Source: Apostichopus japonicus (taxonomy: Eukaryota; Echinodermata; Holothuroidea; Aspidochirotida; Stichopodidae). Taken from it: a stretch of 64,000 bases of DNA. Below, in pieces: positions 1 through 11,900 of this stretch; the stretch's first letter is position 1; the number at the start of each line of letters is the position of its first letter. A program made the position numbers and the translations under genes. The notes under the pieces are model-generated. The model was not told the origin of the DNA and ran no database searches. It worked only from the letters and a program-made list of their open reading frames with translations. The stretch is from assembly GCF_037975245.1 (NCBI RefSeq), contig NC_092570.1, forward strand, positions 12,499,001-12,563,000. Reading direction: 5' to 3'.

Positions 1-261
1 ATTAAAGTTTGTTACAATTGGGAATTTCATGTAAAACTTAAAGCCTCCTAAAGCCCCCATTGACGTTTACAGGTGCGTTTTCCCTTTTTTTTGGGTGCAA
101 TCTCCCTCCCCCCCCCCCCTCAAACTGTTGGCTTGACACCACACTTTGGAATGTATGTTGCCTCCACTATGCTTACATACCCTAGCCATAGCAAACAATG
201 AATTTGCATCATCATTTGATTACGGGAAGAAAAATGCTTTTCTGTTTATCAGTGTTTGCAG

Positions 262-392
262 ACAATTTATCCAGCTGGTTAGACTGTTTACTGTTAATAT
301 ATAAACCATCTGAGGAGGTTATACCACGTTTAAGTTCTGCTGTAGTACTTCGTTTATTGGAGGATCAGGCTATATCCGCCCAGAACACAGAG
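262..392 (+). pseudogene. Relic of SSAT-like exon 2 (third copy)
   Basis: Decayed copy of the second coding exon of the SSAT genes at 5.9 and 27.9 kb. It keeps the acceptor (AG at 260-261), the exon start with the same phase, a stretch reading DNLSSWLDCLLLIYKPS, and the donor (GAG followed by GTAAAA). The intact exons are 171 bp and this one is 131 bp, so 40 bp are missing and the frame shifts. The exon end still reads as a PEHRG-like acetyl-CoA-loop start in another frame. I found no matching exon 1, 3 or 4 nearby. It is either a fragment of an older tandem copy or the edge of one lying to the left of the window. Confidence 0.75.
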
Positions 393-398
393 GTAAAA

Positions 399-1528
399 AT
401 ACCAGCCAAAAGTCTGTTTTTGGTCCCTGACCATATGAACGGATGCACTATATCCCACGCCCAGGTAACACCCACCAAGTTTGACGTCTTCGGGTTTGGC
501 TTCAACAGCAAACTGACTACAATGTATCATTGCCATGTACATTAATACATGTGTAGGGATGAGATCAAAACAGCATTTTGCAAATTTTTGCACTTACCAA
601 AAATGTGTCGCAAACTTCTCCTAGGTGTTAAAGGGATATTCCCGCAAGTGAAGTTGAATGTTAAGCATAATTGCTCAAAATTTAAGTTTTTTAATAAGAA
701 AAAAGTTTCTTTGGGTTATTATGAGCATGCCAAAATTCCTTATACAGCAGTTTCCTAGTCCAGCATAAAGGTAATGATATAATGCGAAAGTTGAAAGCGT
801 GGTTACCGGACAGAGTTTCATCCCTACAGCGATGAATGTTATGAATTTCGGACTATATGGTTATACCATACCATAACCATACCATGGTTATACCATAACC
901 TGTGACAACCTGTTGGAATATAAAGCGAATGCAAGGCTTAATTTTCGGCTGAATGTTCTTTTGAATTTGCTGCTAACTTCATATTGGTGTCGTCTGCTGT
1001 TTGCAAGCACATGCTTAGCACCTTCTCGATCGTCCATATAGTACTAGACTGTAGTCAAAGATATTTCAAGGTGAACTTTGCTGTAGTAGATTTACAAGAT
1101 ACGTAACGACGACCGTACGCACTGCAAGCATTCTGCACAGTACTTCTGACGTCTGAAGCTTCTCGAGGTTGCAAAATTTACAGTTAGTTGCATGTTAAAG
1201 TTAGTTTTACTCTTGTTTGTTTTAGTGATATCGGTCTCTCCGTGTGGTATTGGGCCATCTTTTTAAACATTTCGTTTCCGCGAAGGCAATGCCTCTTTAT
1301 GTTAATGAACAGGCCTGACCGTGGCCACACACTTGCATACGGGCTAACGTTGTATTCTAGGCTATGCCTAACTTAGGCCCTTGAGTTGAAGATTGATGTG
1401 TGCTATGCACCTCTGTTGGTGTCAATTCCCTCCTTTACCTAGTTCACGTAGTTCAAGAACTTACCTTGAATATACGTTATATAACCGCAGGGAACGCACT
1501 TTTTATATGTTTCATGTAAAGAAGTGAG
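399..1528. other. Intergenic, no gene seen
   Basis: No supported gene. At about 858-901 there is a cluster of overlapping inverted and direct copies of GGTTATACCATA / CCATAACC that could fold. Short open frames here show no family motif. Confidence 0.5.
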
Positions 1529-1532
1529 TTAA

Positions 1533-1774
1533 AGGTATGCTGTATTGGCCTTAAATATGCTAGATATTCAAATATGGTCACCTTTGGTCAATATTCTTGA
1601 ACTGTTTTTATTACAACCTTCGAGGAAATTGCCCTCACTTAGACATTCAACCATCTTGTGTGTTTCATAGAAATGTCTGAGAACAATTTGGAGAGTAAAG
1701 GCCTGCAAGAAAATACTTTTGAAAACTTCTAGCAATTATAGCATGTTATTATATGGGGCATATACAGACTACCT
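1533..1774. mobile_element. TTAA-flanked MITE, family 1, copy 1
   Basis: 242-bp non-coding element flanked by TTAA on both sides (1,529-1,532 and 1,775-1,778). Termini are inverted repeats AGGTATGCTGTAT / AGGTAGTCTGTAT. A second copy lies at 50,318-50,545. TTAA duplication fits piggyBac or Kolobok; the terminal bases alone do not decide. Confidence 0.75.
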
Positions 1775-1778
1775 TTAA

Positions 1779-2307
1779 AGCTTGGATTGGAAGCAAGTGA
1801 GGCTTGCATTAGTTGTAATTCTTACTTTTCTACAGACAAGGAAGTTCTTTCAGACATTAAGAAGCTTTCACAGAAGTTTTATAGGGGTCCAGCTAATTCG
1901 CATACAAATTACTAGGACACTGACTCTCATCAGCACATCATAGTTCATACAAAATAGCCTGTATCTCATTAAAAGTCAATGCATGTTTCAATTATGGGTG
2001 TCAATCATGGGGGTCACATATGGGTCAATCACTCCCCTCCCCAACTTTCTGAAGGGTGGGAGACACAATATCAAATGTCCCTCCCCCTCAGGGTTAGTTA
2101 CTAACACGTGTAGGCCTATCAGGTTCATACATCACTGAGGCTATCTGCTAAGCCAGCTGATAATGTATGTATTTTAGATCCTCCTGCAAGCAGGAACTCT
2201 CGAAGAAGCCTCATTGGCTTACGGAAGTCAGTCTCTTAGATTCATATTTGATGTCCATGATTATGAATTGTCAACAACTTTGTAACTGGACGACATACAT
2301 TAATCTT
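1779..2307. other. Intergenic, no gene seen
   Basis: AT-rich sequence without a recognisable gene. The part nearest 2.3 kb may be the body of the SINE whose tRNA-like head is at 2,308-2,373. Confidence 0.4.
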
Positions 2308-2373
2308 GGAGTGACTCGAACTGGGGACCTTATGATTGGAAGGCACCGGCGTTAACCACTGAGCTAACACTCC
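2308..2373 (-). repeat. tRNA-derived SINE head (minus strand)
   Basis: On the minus strand this reads as a tRNA-like sequence. The GGAGTG 5' end pairs with CACTCC at the 3' end, a box A TAGCTCAGTGG lies at 2,357-2,367 and a box B core GTTCGAGTC at 2,313-2,321. The D and T stems are imperfect and the anticodon loop is irregular, so a decayed tRNA-like pol III promoter (SINE head) fits better than a working tRNA gene. Confidence 0.6.
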
Positions 2374-2424
2374 TAATGAAAGCCTGTGCACAGCATTCTC
2401 TTATCTCCTGTCAATATATTATTT

Positions 2425-3366
2425 TTGGTTACTTGCCAAAAGCAGGCAAGTAACCTATGCATTAGAGTTGCGTGTGTGTATGTGTGCGTGTGTGTGCCTG
2501 TGTGTGCAATGTTGTGCATGTGATGCCCTAGCTTTTAATCACAATATCTCAAGAGAGGTGATATTTGCAAGTTCTCATATTTGGCATTTGGTTTATTATT
2601 ATAAGCCAATTGGTACTAGAACACTATTGTTTTGGGTGGAGGTCATAGGTCATTTGGGGTCAGCAGAGGGCAAAATGTGAAAATCTAAAATAAATGCTAT
2701 ATCTCCAGGAACTGAACATCAAAAGGCGCTCTTGTATGCATTGTAGGATAACGTTATGTAGTGTAAAGTTTTTATACAATTTGGTGTAGGTCAGAGTTCA
2801 TTTAAAGGGTGTGAAGACTCGTGCACAAAGAAACGTCTCATGCCGGTAATCTGACCGAGTTTGGAATGAGATGTAACAGAAGTGTTAGACACCACCATCG
2901 ATCCCAGAAAATACACACACACACAGCTTGCTACCATCGGTAATTAGACACTAGTGAACAGTCAATACCCACAACACAGTGTACAAAGCAGCGATGGACA
3001 TCTCAGGTCTAGATAAAAGATAACAAGGTATCATGTCTCATTACTGTCTGCATTTTGTAGTGACAAGAAGAAAACTTCACTTGCAAGTGACGGAAAGTTA
3101 ACTCTTTCAGAGTGCGGCACATGGCTTGGGGCGAGTCTTCAATGCCTTTAAAGTCTAGAGTGGTCAAAACTTGAAATTCTTGTAGACATGATATCTCCAG
3201 ATGGGAAACTTAGTTGCTCTCATATTTTGCATGTGGCTTTCCTATAATGAGTACCAGAACCCTATTGGTTTGGGTGGAGGTCAATGGTCATTTGGGGTCA
3301 GCAGAGGGCAAAATGTGAAAACCTTGTTTGGTTACTTGCCATAGGCAGGCAAGTAACCTATGCATT
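2425..3366. repeat. Palindrome-bounded interspersed repeat
   Basis: Two near-identical 39-bp blocks (2,425-2,463 and 3,328-3,366) each hold a perfect 11-bp stem, GGTTACTTGCC / GGCAAGTAACC, followed by TATGCATT. Between them a second module occurs twice (about 2,546-2,687 and 3,187-3,322) and carries spaced AGGTCA-like half sites. A (GT)n tract follows the first palindrome and a TTAA MITE sits between the modules. No coding capacity is seen. Confidence 0.65.
2806..3147. mobile_element. TTAA-flanked MITE, family 2, copy 1
   Basis: 342-bp element flanked by TTAA (2,802-2,805 and 3,148-3,151). Terminal inverted repeats are AGGGTGTGAAGACTCG / AGGCATTGAAGACTCG. A second, clearly homologous copy is at 63,353-63,707. 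Non-coding. Confidence 0.8.
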
Positions 3367-4490
3367 GAAGATTTATTGGCACTTGCAGTGTACACTAGGC
3401 ACACACTCCTTCAGTTTCATCCGTGTTCAGTCATTTATATCCCCCCCCCCCCACCCACACTTTTCAATTGGGTTTGATGCCCCTGGTTCCAATGCACTGA
3501 AAGTCAATGCACCCCAATGATCTTCTATTGACAAAACCTTTTAGAATGGATTTTTCAAGAACTTTTAAATGGGGATTTTTAATTTTGAGCCAATTTGTAA
3601 AAATAGTAGATTGCAATGTTCACTGAAAGTATTCTCCATGTCTTATGGTTGCTGGTATTGGTGAATCAGGCAGTAAGTTGGCACCTCCATTGTGCACCTT
3701 GTCTGTTGTTTCTTCAAAGTTAGGGTCAAAATGGAGGACTTAGTAATATATTGACAAATGTTATGATGATGTTATAGAAAATGTCAGGCATCTAAAAGCG
3801 TTACGAAAACTTCTGTGAGTACTTAAGACGGGTTATTTGAGTTGTGAATGTAATGAAACATGAGATTCAGAATGGTTGGCACTGTCTGGTGCTTCCAACA
3901 CTGTCAGAAAAGAGTTAATAAGACTTGAATGCTTTCTGTACTGTCAATTTATTGGAATAAAGCACAAATCATGACATTGTCAGAGAAAGCTCATGTGTAT
4001 ACATAATAGCAAACAATCATCACTCTGAATACCCACCATCTTCTTCCAAGGAAGTTCTTTTCCTCTTCTGTGCCAAAGAAGTTTGTCTCTGTTTGGAACC
4101 AAGAAAAACAAAACATGATTGATCATAGAGTAACACACTGTGAAATGTGGATTGTATTGGTTTTGCCTTCAAACATTACATGACATATTTGTAAGGCTTT
4201 CTTCATACTATGACATAGTACTTAAGCACTGGTCGTGCAACTGAAACAGTGAAAGTGGGAAACACATTCTCTTGATCCCAGATGACCTTTGACCTATGCC
4301 AAAGACGAAAGGGATCTACTTACATTGAGCGTTCAAAACCACATGTATGGAATCTGTCAATTTATTTTTTATTTGTTTTTGGGAAATTTGTCAGAACAAA
4401 ATTTTAGCATTTCTTGCAATATCATGTTTTAGTCCTTCACACCTTTGGAACTCTTTTTAAAACCTTATATTACCGTTCAGCTGTATTAGT
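3367..4490. other. Intergenic, no gene seen
   Basis: About 1.1 kb of AT-rich DNA with no supported gene, RNA or element. A poly-C tract lies at about 3,441-3,452, just upstream. Confidence 0.45.
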
Positions 4491-4496
4491 TTATAT

Positions 4497-4660
4497 ATTA
4501 TATTATATATATTTTATTAGCTTTTTATGTCTATAGACATATTGCCAGCATAAAAATACTGAACCAGTGAACTGATTTAAGTGAACCATTAATTGTTGCT
4601 TAGATATGCTGTGAATATCAAAATCAAGTAAAACAACTTAATCTAGACAAAATGCAGTTA
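4497..4660. repeat. CCAGCATAAA repeat module at duplication edge
   Basis: A module of about 110 bp (TAGACAnAnTnCCAGCATAAA, then an AT-rich stretch, then TGTGAATGTC-like and AAGTAAAAC). Related modules occur at about 24,575-24,712 and in both TAT-terminal elements (about 16,600-16,830 and 54,390-54,610). Copies at 4.5 and 24.6 kb mark the left ends of the two duplicated units. Confidence 0.6.
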
Positions 4661-4729
4661 AATGAAGTTACAAATACACCCCAAGACACAGGTTACTCTT
4701 TATTTAGTATTTACTTCAAATGATATATC

Positions 4730-5330
4730 TTTTTTTTATTTTATAGCATTTTAATAATATATTTACAACATCAAGCATAATTTTTTGCTTAAAATATTTT
4801 AATAACATCATCAAAATGTTTTAAGAAGACATTTTGACGATGTTTTCAAAATGTTATCAAAATCATACTGTAGTATATAAGATTCTTTAACATGTTATTT
4901 TATTTTAATAACAGTTTAGTACACCGGACAAAAGTTTGGTGAAAACATTTTAATGACATTTTTAAAATGGTTTAATTCTTAATCAAAACATTTTGATTGT
5001 GTTATAATAATGTTATGACATTCTGAACAAAATCAGCAATATTTTGATCAAAATGAAAGGCTTTCCCCTGCAGGAAGCTGTGTTGAATTGAAGTTGCTTG
5101 ATATTTTCCATTTTTTACGCTTTTTCGATGCCTTCCTCCAAATGTTTTCAAAACATTTTTACAACAATGTAGAAAATAATTTTTTAAATATGTTAGGAAA
5201 ATGTTATTTACATGTTTTTATGTTTTAATATGATATCTACAAAATGTTATATAAACGATGTACAATAATATCTTGTAATAACATTTCTACGCCCTTCTCA
5301 AAATGTCATAGAAACGTTATATTTTTGCTG
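4730..5330. repeat. AT-rich AACATTTT/AAAATGTT repeat
   Basis: Degenerate motif of the type AAAATGTTATnA / TnATAACATTTT repeated many times in both orientations. Present in unit B at about 25,030-25,135 and 26,876-27,090, interrupted there by a TIR element. Confidence 0.5.
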
Positions 5331-5331
5331 G

Positions 5332-5401
5332 GAAATGTGTTTGCTTTGACAGTATCATTTGAGCAAATGCTCAAATTGTACTGTCAAAGGGAACACATTT
5401 C
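5332..5401. repeat. 70-bp near-perfect palindrome
   Basis: Outer arms of 23 bases (GAAATGTGT... and ...ACACATTTC) pair with two mismatches. The inner segment ATTTGAGCAAATGCTCAAAT is itself palindromic. It lies about 500 bp upstream of the SSAT-A start codon, in a stretch of about 420 bp that unit B lacks. Confidence 0.8.
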
Positions 5402-5589
5402 TTAACTGTAACGATCTTAAATGCATGTAATTAATAATGACTGTATTTACATACATGCTAATATTCAAATTTGTAATATGACAAACTACTTGTGATCTGT
5501 ACATGAAGAACTAGACTGTTACTTTGTTTGACCTTTGTTAGTCACACCCACATTACACATTAAAAGTGAGCTACTATTATGACACAAAG

Positions 5590-5730
5590 AGTTGTCATTT
5601 GATTGGTTGCCAGGAAAAATTATGATCAAACAGAATGGTGGTAAGAGAAACCATCACAAATCACACTCTTTCATTGGTTGTTGAGCAGACTGTTACTGCA
5701 CTGGTTTTGCATTGAAATTGTTGAAAAAGG
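5590..5730 (+). promoter_or_regulatory. Candidate SSAT-A promoter region
   Basis: Sequence conserved with unit B (about 27,625-27,770) and holding two inverted CCAAT boxes (TGATTGGTTG and TCATTGGTTG). No TATA box is evident. Exon 1 opens with an acceptor (TTTGTCAG) two bases before the ATG, so an upstream non-coding exon is expected; its place is not visible. Assignment rests on conservation and position. Confidence 0.3.
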
Positions 5731-5900
5731 AACAGTTTTCCCCCTTACACCACAGTGTAAACTAGGAGTAAATTGCTTCTGGCTGCCTTATATTGGCTCA
5801 AACCATCTCAACCTTAAATTTTCATCTGTAGTGGAGGCTGGGCCTCATCCGTTGAACTGAATTTAATCATAATCTTCCCATCCATGTCCTTTTGTCAGGA

Positions 5901-8900
5901 ATGGCTGACAAGTATTTTATCAGAAAAGCAGAGGTGAAGGATGCTGATGATATTCTGAGGCTGGTTAAAGAGCTTGCTGAGTATGAGAATATGCCTGAAG
6001 GACCACAGATAAGAGCACAAGGTAAGAATACATGAAATATCTACATGAAACTGTCTCAGATCTATTTGCATACAACCTAAAAATTTGTGGAACAGTACGT
6101 TAAAGCTGTTTTTCATTGATTTATGTGTCCGCAAAATTGAGATTTGATATGGGTATTAATCTCTAATTAAAGGTTTGTTCTGTTATGTAGATTGAATGAG
6201 AATGAGAAAGTGAAAACACAATGCAAGTAAACAAAGCATTAGAAATAGTTTAAAATAATTTAATTTATGTAGAAAATATTCATAGTTTCACTGATTTTAA
6301 AGCAAGAACTGATTGTGCCAGTAGTGCTGCTCTAGCTGGATATGTCTCGTCAGCCATCTTGCCTTTCTTTTAGTGGTATGTCAGTGTTGGTAATAGAGGG
6401 TGTCATTTTCAAGAAGGATCTGTTTTAAAAACCTAGTAAGGTCTCACAGTTGGCTTATTACAGTACCTCTGTGCTATCATTAGTACAGTAAGTATGGTGT
6501 CATTTTAATACATGCATGCCACTGAATTAACAAAGCTTCACTTTACTGATCTACAGCTACAGTAGCTGTGTTTCAGGCCATTGTCAAATAACCTTTAATG
6601 TCATTATTGAGGTGATGGAGCTGGGAGGGAGTGGGGAAGGGGAGGAAGGTTTGTAGGAGCGAGTGGTTTGTGGGCTGAGAGTATGTAGCTTTACTCTTAA
6701 AGAGTAAGACAATGAAATACAATAGGATGTGACATTTCTGTTCAAATGGTTTCTGCAGGATATTTTGGGTGGAAATTACTCAAATATTCCATCTGAGGGA
6801 CACCTCTTTATCTCCATCGGGTACTGATAGATATCAACGTATTAAAGATTATGACATTGCAGAAAGTGCTTTTTGCTTTTGATGATAAGAAAAACCAATG
6901 CAGTAATGATGGCGTGTGTGTGTGTGTGTGCATGTGAGTGTATGTGATAGCTTGTTGGTAAACACAATATCTCAACAACAACAAGTGGAATCAATGTCAT
7001 ACTTGGTAGGTAGATGCCCCATGATATGTTAATGTGCCCTATTGTGTGTGGTCCCATCTCTTGAATATTAATGAGTGGGCGGGGGGGGGGCCTTACATGT
7101 CAACATTTTAATATCTCTTCAACGGTTTGTCCAATGTAACTACATGGTAAGTGCATGTTCTTTGCAAACAAATTTTACCTTATAAACATTCCTGAGTGGG
7201 TGGGGCTTATAGGAAATTGTCAAAAACAGATTGTAAACACGATATCTCAACAACCACAATTTCAATCAATGTGATACTTGTTATATAGATGCCCCATGAT
7301 ATGCAGATGTGCTCTATTGTTCTTGGTTCTCATCTCATTAATATTAATCAGTGGGTGGGGCTTAATGTAAATACAAGTATGTTGATTTTGGTATAAGCAC
7401 ATTTGCATGACGTCCACAACTTTATGTCATTATTTAAATATTAATTAAATTGCAAGAAATGGCTTTTAAGCACAAGACAAGAACAAAAAGGTTCCATGGT
7501 TTTCATCCTTAGCATATTAGGTTTGTCACACTACATTCATCCAATCAACCGTGTTGATTTTTGTGTGCATATCAGGAATATTAATCAGTGAACATAAACT
7601 TCTTCATCAGATATCTCTGAAATAGTACTGTATGTCTAATTTAGATTTATACATGTGCTTGGATAATACTGTATGCACCCTCTTATTCTGTTGTGTTTAC
7701 AAACATAGCGCCCTGTTATTTCTGTTGTTACTTTGCATATAATTTCTGTTACGTGATATGTTTCGTTAGGGTTCATGAATGCCGGTTTCTGGGGTTGGGA
7801 ACTTGGGCAAAGGTTCTCTGTTGAGTTATGTGGCACTTGCATTTTTGGTTTTTTTGAGACAACTTCTTTTCTTTATATATTTGTGTGCACTTTTGTTTGG
7901 TCGACCAGTTCACTTTAAGGTAAACTATACAGTATATTATTCTACTGTACTGTAATTTGTTTAAGTTTAAGCAAGTCCGACAGCAGCTCTTCAAGGTTAC
8001 CGGATAGGGTGGGAAAGTTGGCGGGGGGGGGGGTTTAGTTACTAAGCTAATATTTATTGCAGGGGTTGTGGGCCACCTCTGTACAGGTAGTATAGTTGAG
8101 GTATCCCAGGTGGTTGTGTCCCAGTTCCTTCTGTTGGTTGGGTAGGGGGATATAGGTTCTGTGATTTCAGGGCGGGGTTTAGGCGGGTTTTCTGGGGTTT
8201 TTGGAGGCCTGATGTGGTAAAGTTTATTTTGCTAAGTTTTGATTCCTTTAATATAAACATTTAACTTGTGCATGTTTGTTTGGTCGACCAGTTGACTTTA
8301 AGGTAAACTATATATTATTCTACTGTACTGAATTTGTTTAAGTTTAAGCAAGTCCGACAGCTGCCCTTCAACGCTCCGGATAGGGTGGGAATGTTGGGGG
8401 GGGGGGGAGGATGCTTTACTAAGCTAAAGTTTTGCTGCCTTTAATATAAACATTTAATTTGAGGTTGAAAGTTCTGCCTCCAAAACTCACGTTGTCTCTT
8501 ATATTTGTGTGTATGATTTAGTAAATTGTTAAGGTTGTCCTGACCGGAGTTAGGCCTTCAGCCATTCCGACACACTCACATGCCCTCCAGTCAACCTTAC
8601 TAGTAACGGGGCTGGGCGTTACAAAACAATGTATGTAGATACATGCTTATGAGATCATAAACTTTGACCTCATTCACATTCATACATGCATCTATTTTTA
8701 TACTCTGTCACTAAATAGACTTTGCTAACATGATAACTGATTCCTGGTATCTTCCTTTAAATATGTTGCTACATTACTCAGTGGATAATCCTGTTCACTT
8801 TGGTGTGGACAAGTTCATGAATATTAACATGCATGGCATACTGTACCACATGATGAAAATGTTTAGGGATCGGAACCACTCAATGTTGTTGTTTTTCTGG

Positions 8901-11900
8901 TTTATTTTACAGACTTGGCTAATAGTTTAACCAGTTGGTATGAATGTTTGTTGCTGATTCATCAACCTTCCAATGAAGCCACCCCTGTAACAGTGGGGTA
9001 TACTCTCTATAGTTTCTGTTTTAGTACTTGGGTTGGAAGAATGACCTACATGGAGGATCTCTACGTCTGCCCAAAACACAGAGGTAAATAAAACCACCGA
9101 CTCTCTTTATCTCTGTTTTGAGCTGTATGACATTTACAGTTAACTATCTAATTAATTGGTTTTGTTAATAATAAGGAAGTCATCTGTCTTTGTCAAATCC
9201 TATCAGGTAAGTAAAAATACATATTCCTTTGATGCTAAACAATGATGAAACTTTGTTATGAGGTTTCCTGAAATTACATGCAATTAGAGAATAGTTGAGA
9301 CTAACTTGGTAACTTTTTAAGAATACACAGATGTTAGGCAGATGATGACAATTTTTGTAAAAGTTTTTGGACATCAGATGCAACAAGTTTCAAATTTATT
9401 TCACCAATTTTGGAATGTAGTGAAATCAGATTTAAATTATTCTGATCGTTCAATCCACATTAAAACTTTTGCTTCATTGCATTTCTTTTGATTCGTAATT
9501 ATTAAATAGCATTCAACATATCCCACGATTTTTTGTGTATAACTTCTCAACCAATTTGTGAAGGAATTTTTAAGGCGCTTGTCATATCTGGCACACATAA
9601 TTTGTAACAGTAGAAATGGACAGAACCTTACAGTGACTCATTGTCACTGTGGATGAAAATGCAAATTTAACCAACCTCTCTTACAAAGGAGATACTTGGT
9701 TTGATACATATGGTGTTTTCATTTGTGTGGGACTGGCAGAGAAAGTTAGAAAAATTCAATTAAGAAAACTAGTAGTTTGGCTGTTTGACTGAGACACTTG
9801 GTTTGATACATATGGTGTTTTCTAGGGTGGGACTGGCAGAGAAAGTTAGGGAAAGTTTAATTAAGAAAATAATGGTTTTGCTGTTTGACTTGGGAATGAA
9901 CAGATATTAGTTTTTCTCTGGCGGAGGGAAGAGAGGAGAAATACTAGACTTTCAAAGAATTTGCAAGGAACCTTTTATTTCTTCATTTAACACCATTTGG
10001 AACATATTTGTTGGCTCATCTTGTGTTTTGGTCAAAACCATGATATTACAAATGGTAGAAATACCAGCTATTTGTTAGTCTTTCTGAAATTTGGGTAATG
10101 TATTACAGATGGATAAATGAGCACTGGTACCACAGGGAACTGACATTAGGGAGTAGGGCCAGGAGTACGGACATCAACCCACTCCCAAAGAAACTAACAG
10201 TTCTTGTAATAATTGTTACATTCTTTCTAATAACATTGAATTGTTTTCTTTGTTTAACAGGTCATGGACTTGGTTATAGTCTCATGCAGAGTGTTGCTAA
10301 GGTGAGGTCATTTGTAGGAAATAGGTTTGTGGTCACATTGTATGGATTACATCATTTTAACCTCATATTGTTACATTTTGAGGAGAGCAAATATATTTTG
10401 GGTAAGAACAGGCTTTGAACAAGAAACCTCAGGATTACAACACATGTAAGGGCCATAGCAAGTCAGGTATCATCCCTTAGTTGGCATTGACCTCTATATA
10501 ACCTTTGCTCTGGTAAGGGGCAATAGCCAACTCATTTTTATACGAGACATCTTGAACTTTACGAGCTACCTACACAGATGAACTTTGAACTCTTGTGAAT
10601 GCACAGTCAGCAGCTTACAGTGATATTGTTGTGATCCACATTCCTGCATCATAACAATGATTAATTACAAATGACTTGCATTATCAGGACAACTTGGTCA
10701 CGGCAATAACATCAAGCACAAAGGATCCACTCAGCTCCGTAGATGTTAATAAACAGTTATGCAGATGATATAAACCACTGTTGTATCTAGTCCTTAATAG
10801 TGGAAGAAAATCTAACTGTCTATGGACAGCAACTGTAGGCAGAAATAGTATTCAAGTTATGACTGATTTTTGCAAAGTTCAATGAAAAGTAAGCAATTTG
10901 GGAGAACAACACCTCAAAGACTATAACTAGGCCATTTTGGTTGCTCCTATATTCTGGCCGTTAAAATGAATGAATAAAATAAATGATATGCAGTAAATAT
11001 ACAATAACTACGAGTCCCTGTGCGCAAATACTTTTGTAAGCTGTTTTCTTGCTATGCTGTACTGTATACTGCATAGCCCTAGTCTGTGATCTCTCGAGGC
11101 AGAAACTAATATAGTGAATGCATGTCATGCCCAACAAAATTATTGCAAAACAAATTTTCCAATCCTGATAACATTCGTAATGGCCCAATTGTATGTGAAA
11201 GCCCCATAAACCATTTCAATGTACATTGCCATTAGCCACTACTCCACAAATGATTCTTGTCGAAACATGACAACACAGCCTACTCTTTTACGATTTGTAT
11301 ACATATCATACTGTATGGTAGCCTATCTTTCTAACATAGTGAAACAATAATTCCAGCTATTGGAGTTTGAAATGAAATTTATGAACAATGAGTGCAGAGG
11401 ATGGCACCATGTAGTGGAACTTTCCTAGCCATCTACAGCCAATAAAATGATCAGGATTGAAAAAAAAAAGAAGAACATTTTTAGCAAGAAAATGTTTACA
11501 ACTGTTGTTGAGCCCCCTTGCAGATGAATACATTGCACTCAATATTTCTTTGACATTGGTTTTAACGAGAGTGCAGGAACAATGTCATTTTTTGTTTTTC
11601 TTATTTTCTAAAGCTTGTTTACAAATATAGTTACATGTAAACAGTGGACGCTAAAGATTTTTAAGACTTTTAGTCCTGGCTGAAACTAAAACAGGTTAAA
11701 AAGCTGACTTGCAAATCATACACACTTATCATTCTCCGTCATCGGTGATCGTAGACTATATTTTCAACTTTGCATACTTCAGGGGGCTTGCAGCGTGAAC
11801 GAGGCTATCGTATTGGCAGGCAATGCACATATGCTAATGAGCAAGACTTCTTGGGAGCTATATTGTTATACTCTCTCGCGGATTACCTTGGTTCCCGAGA

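Noticed and set aside
198-545. 115-codon frame as a gene
   Set aside because: It is the frameshifted SSAT exon relic plus flanking intron sequence read through.
2308-2373. Functional tRNA gene
   Set aside because: Weak stems, irregular anticodon loop and mismatched arms; tRNA-derived SINE is the better reading. The same applies to 40,244-40,331.
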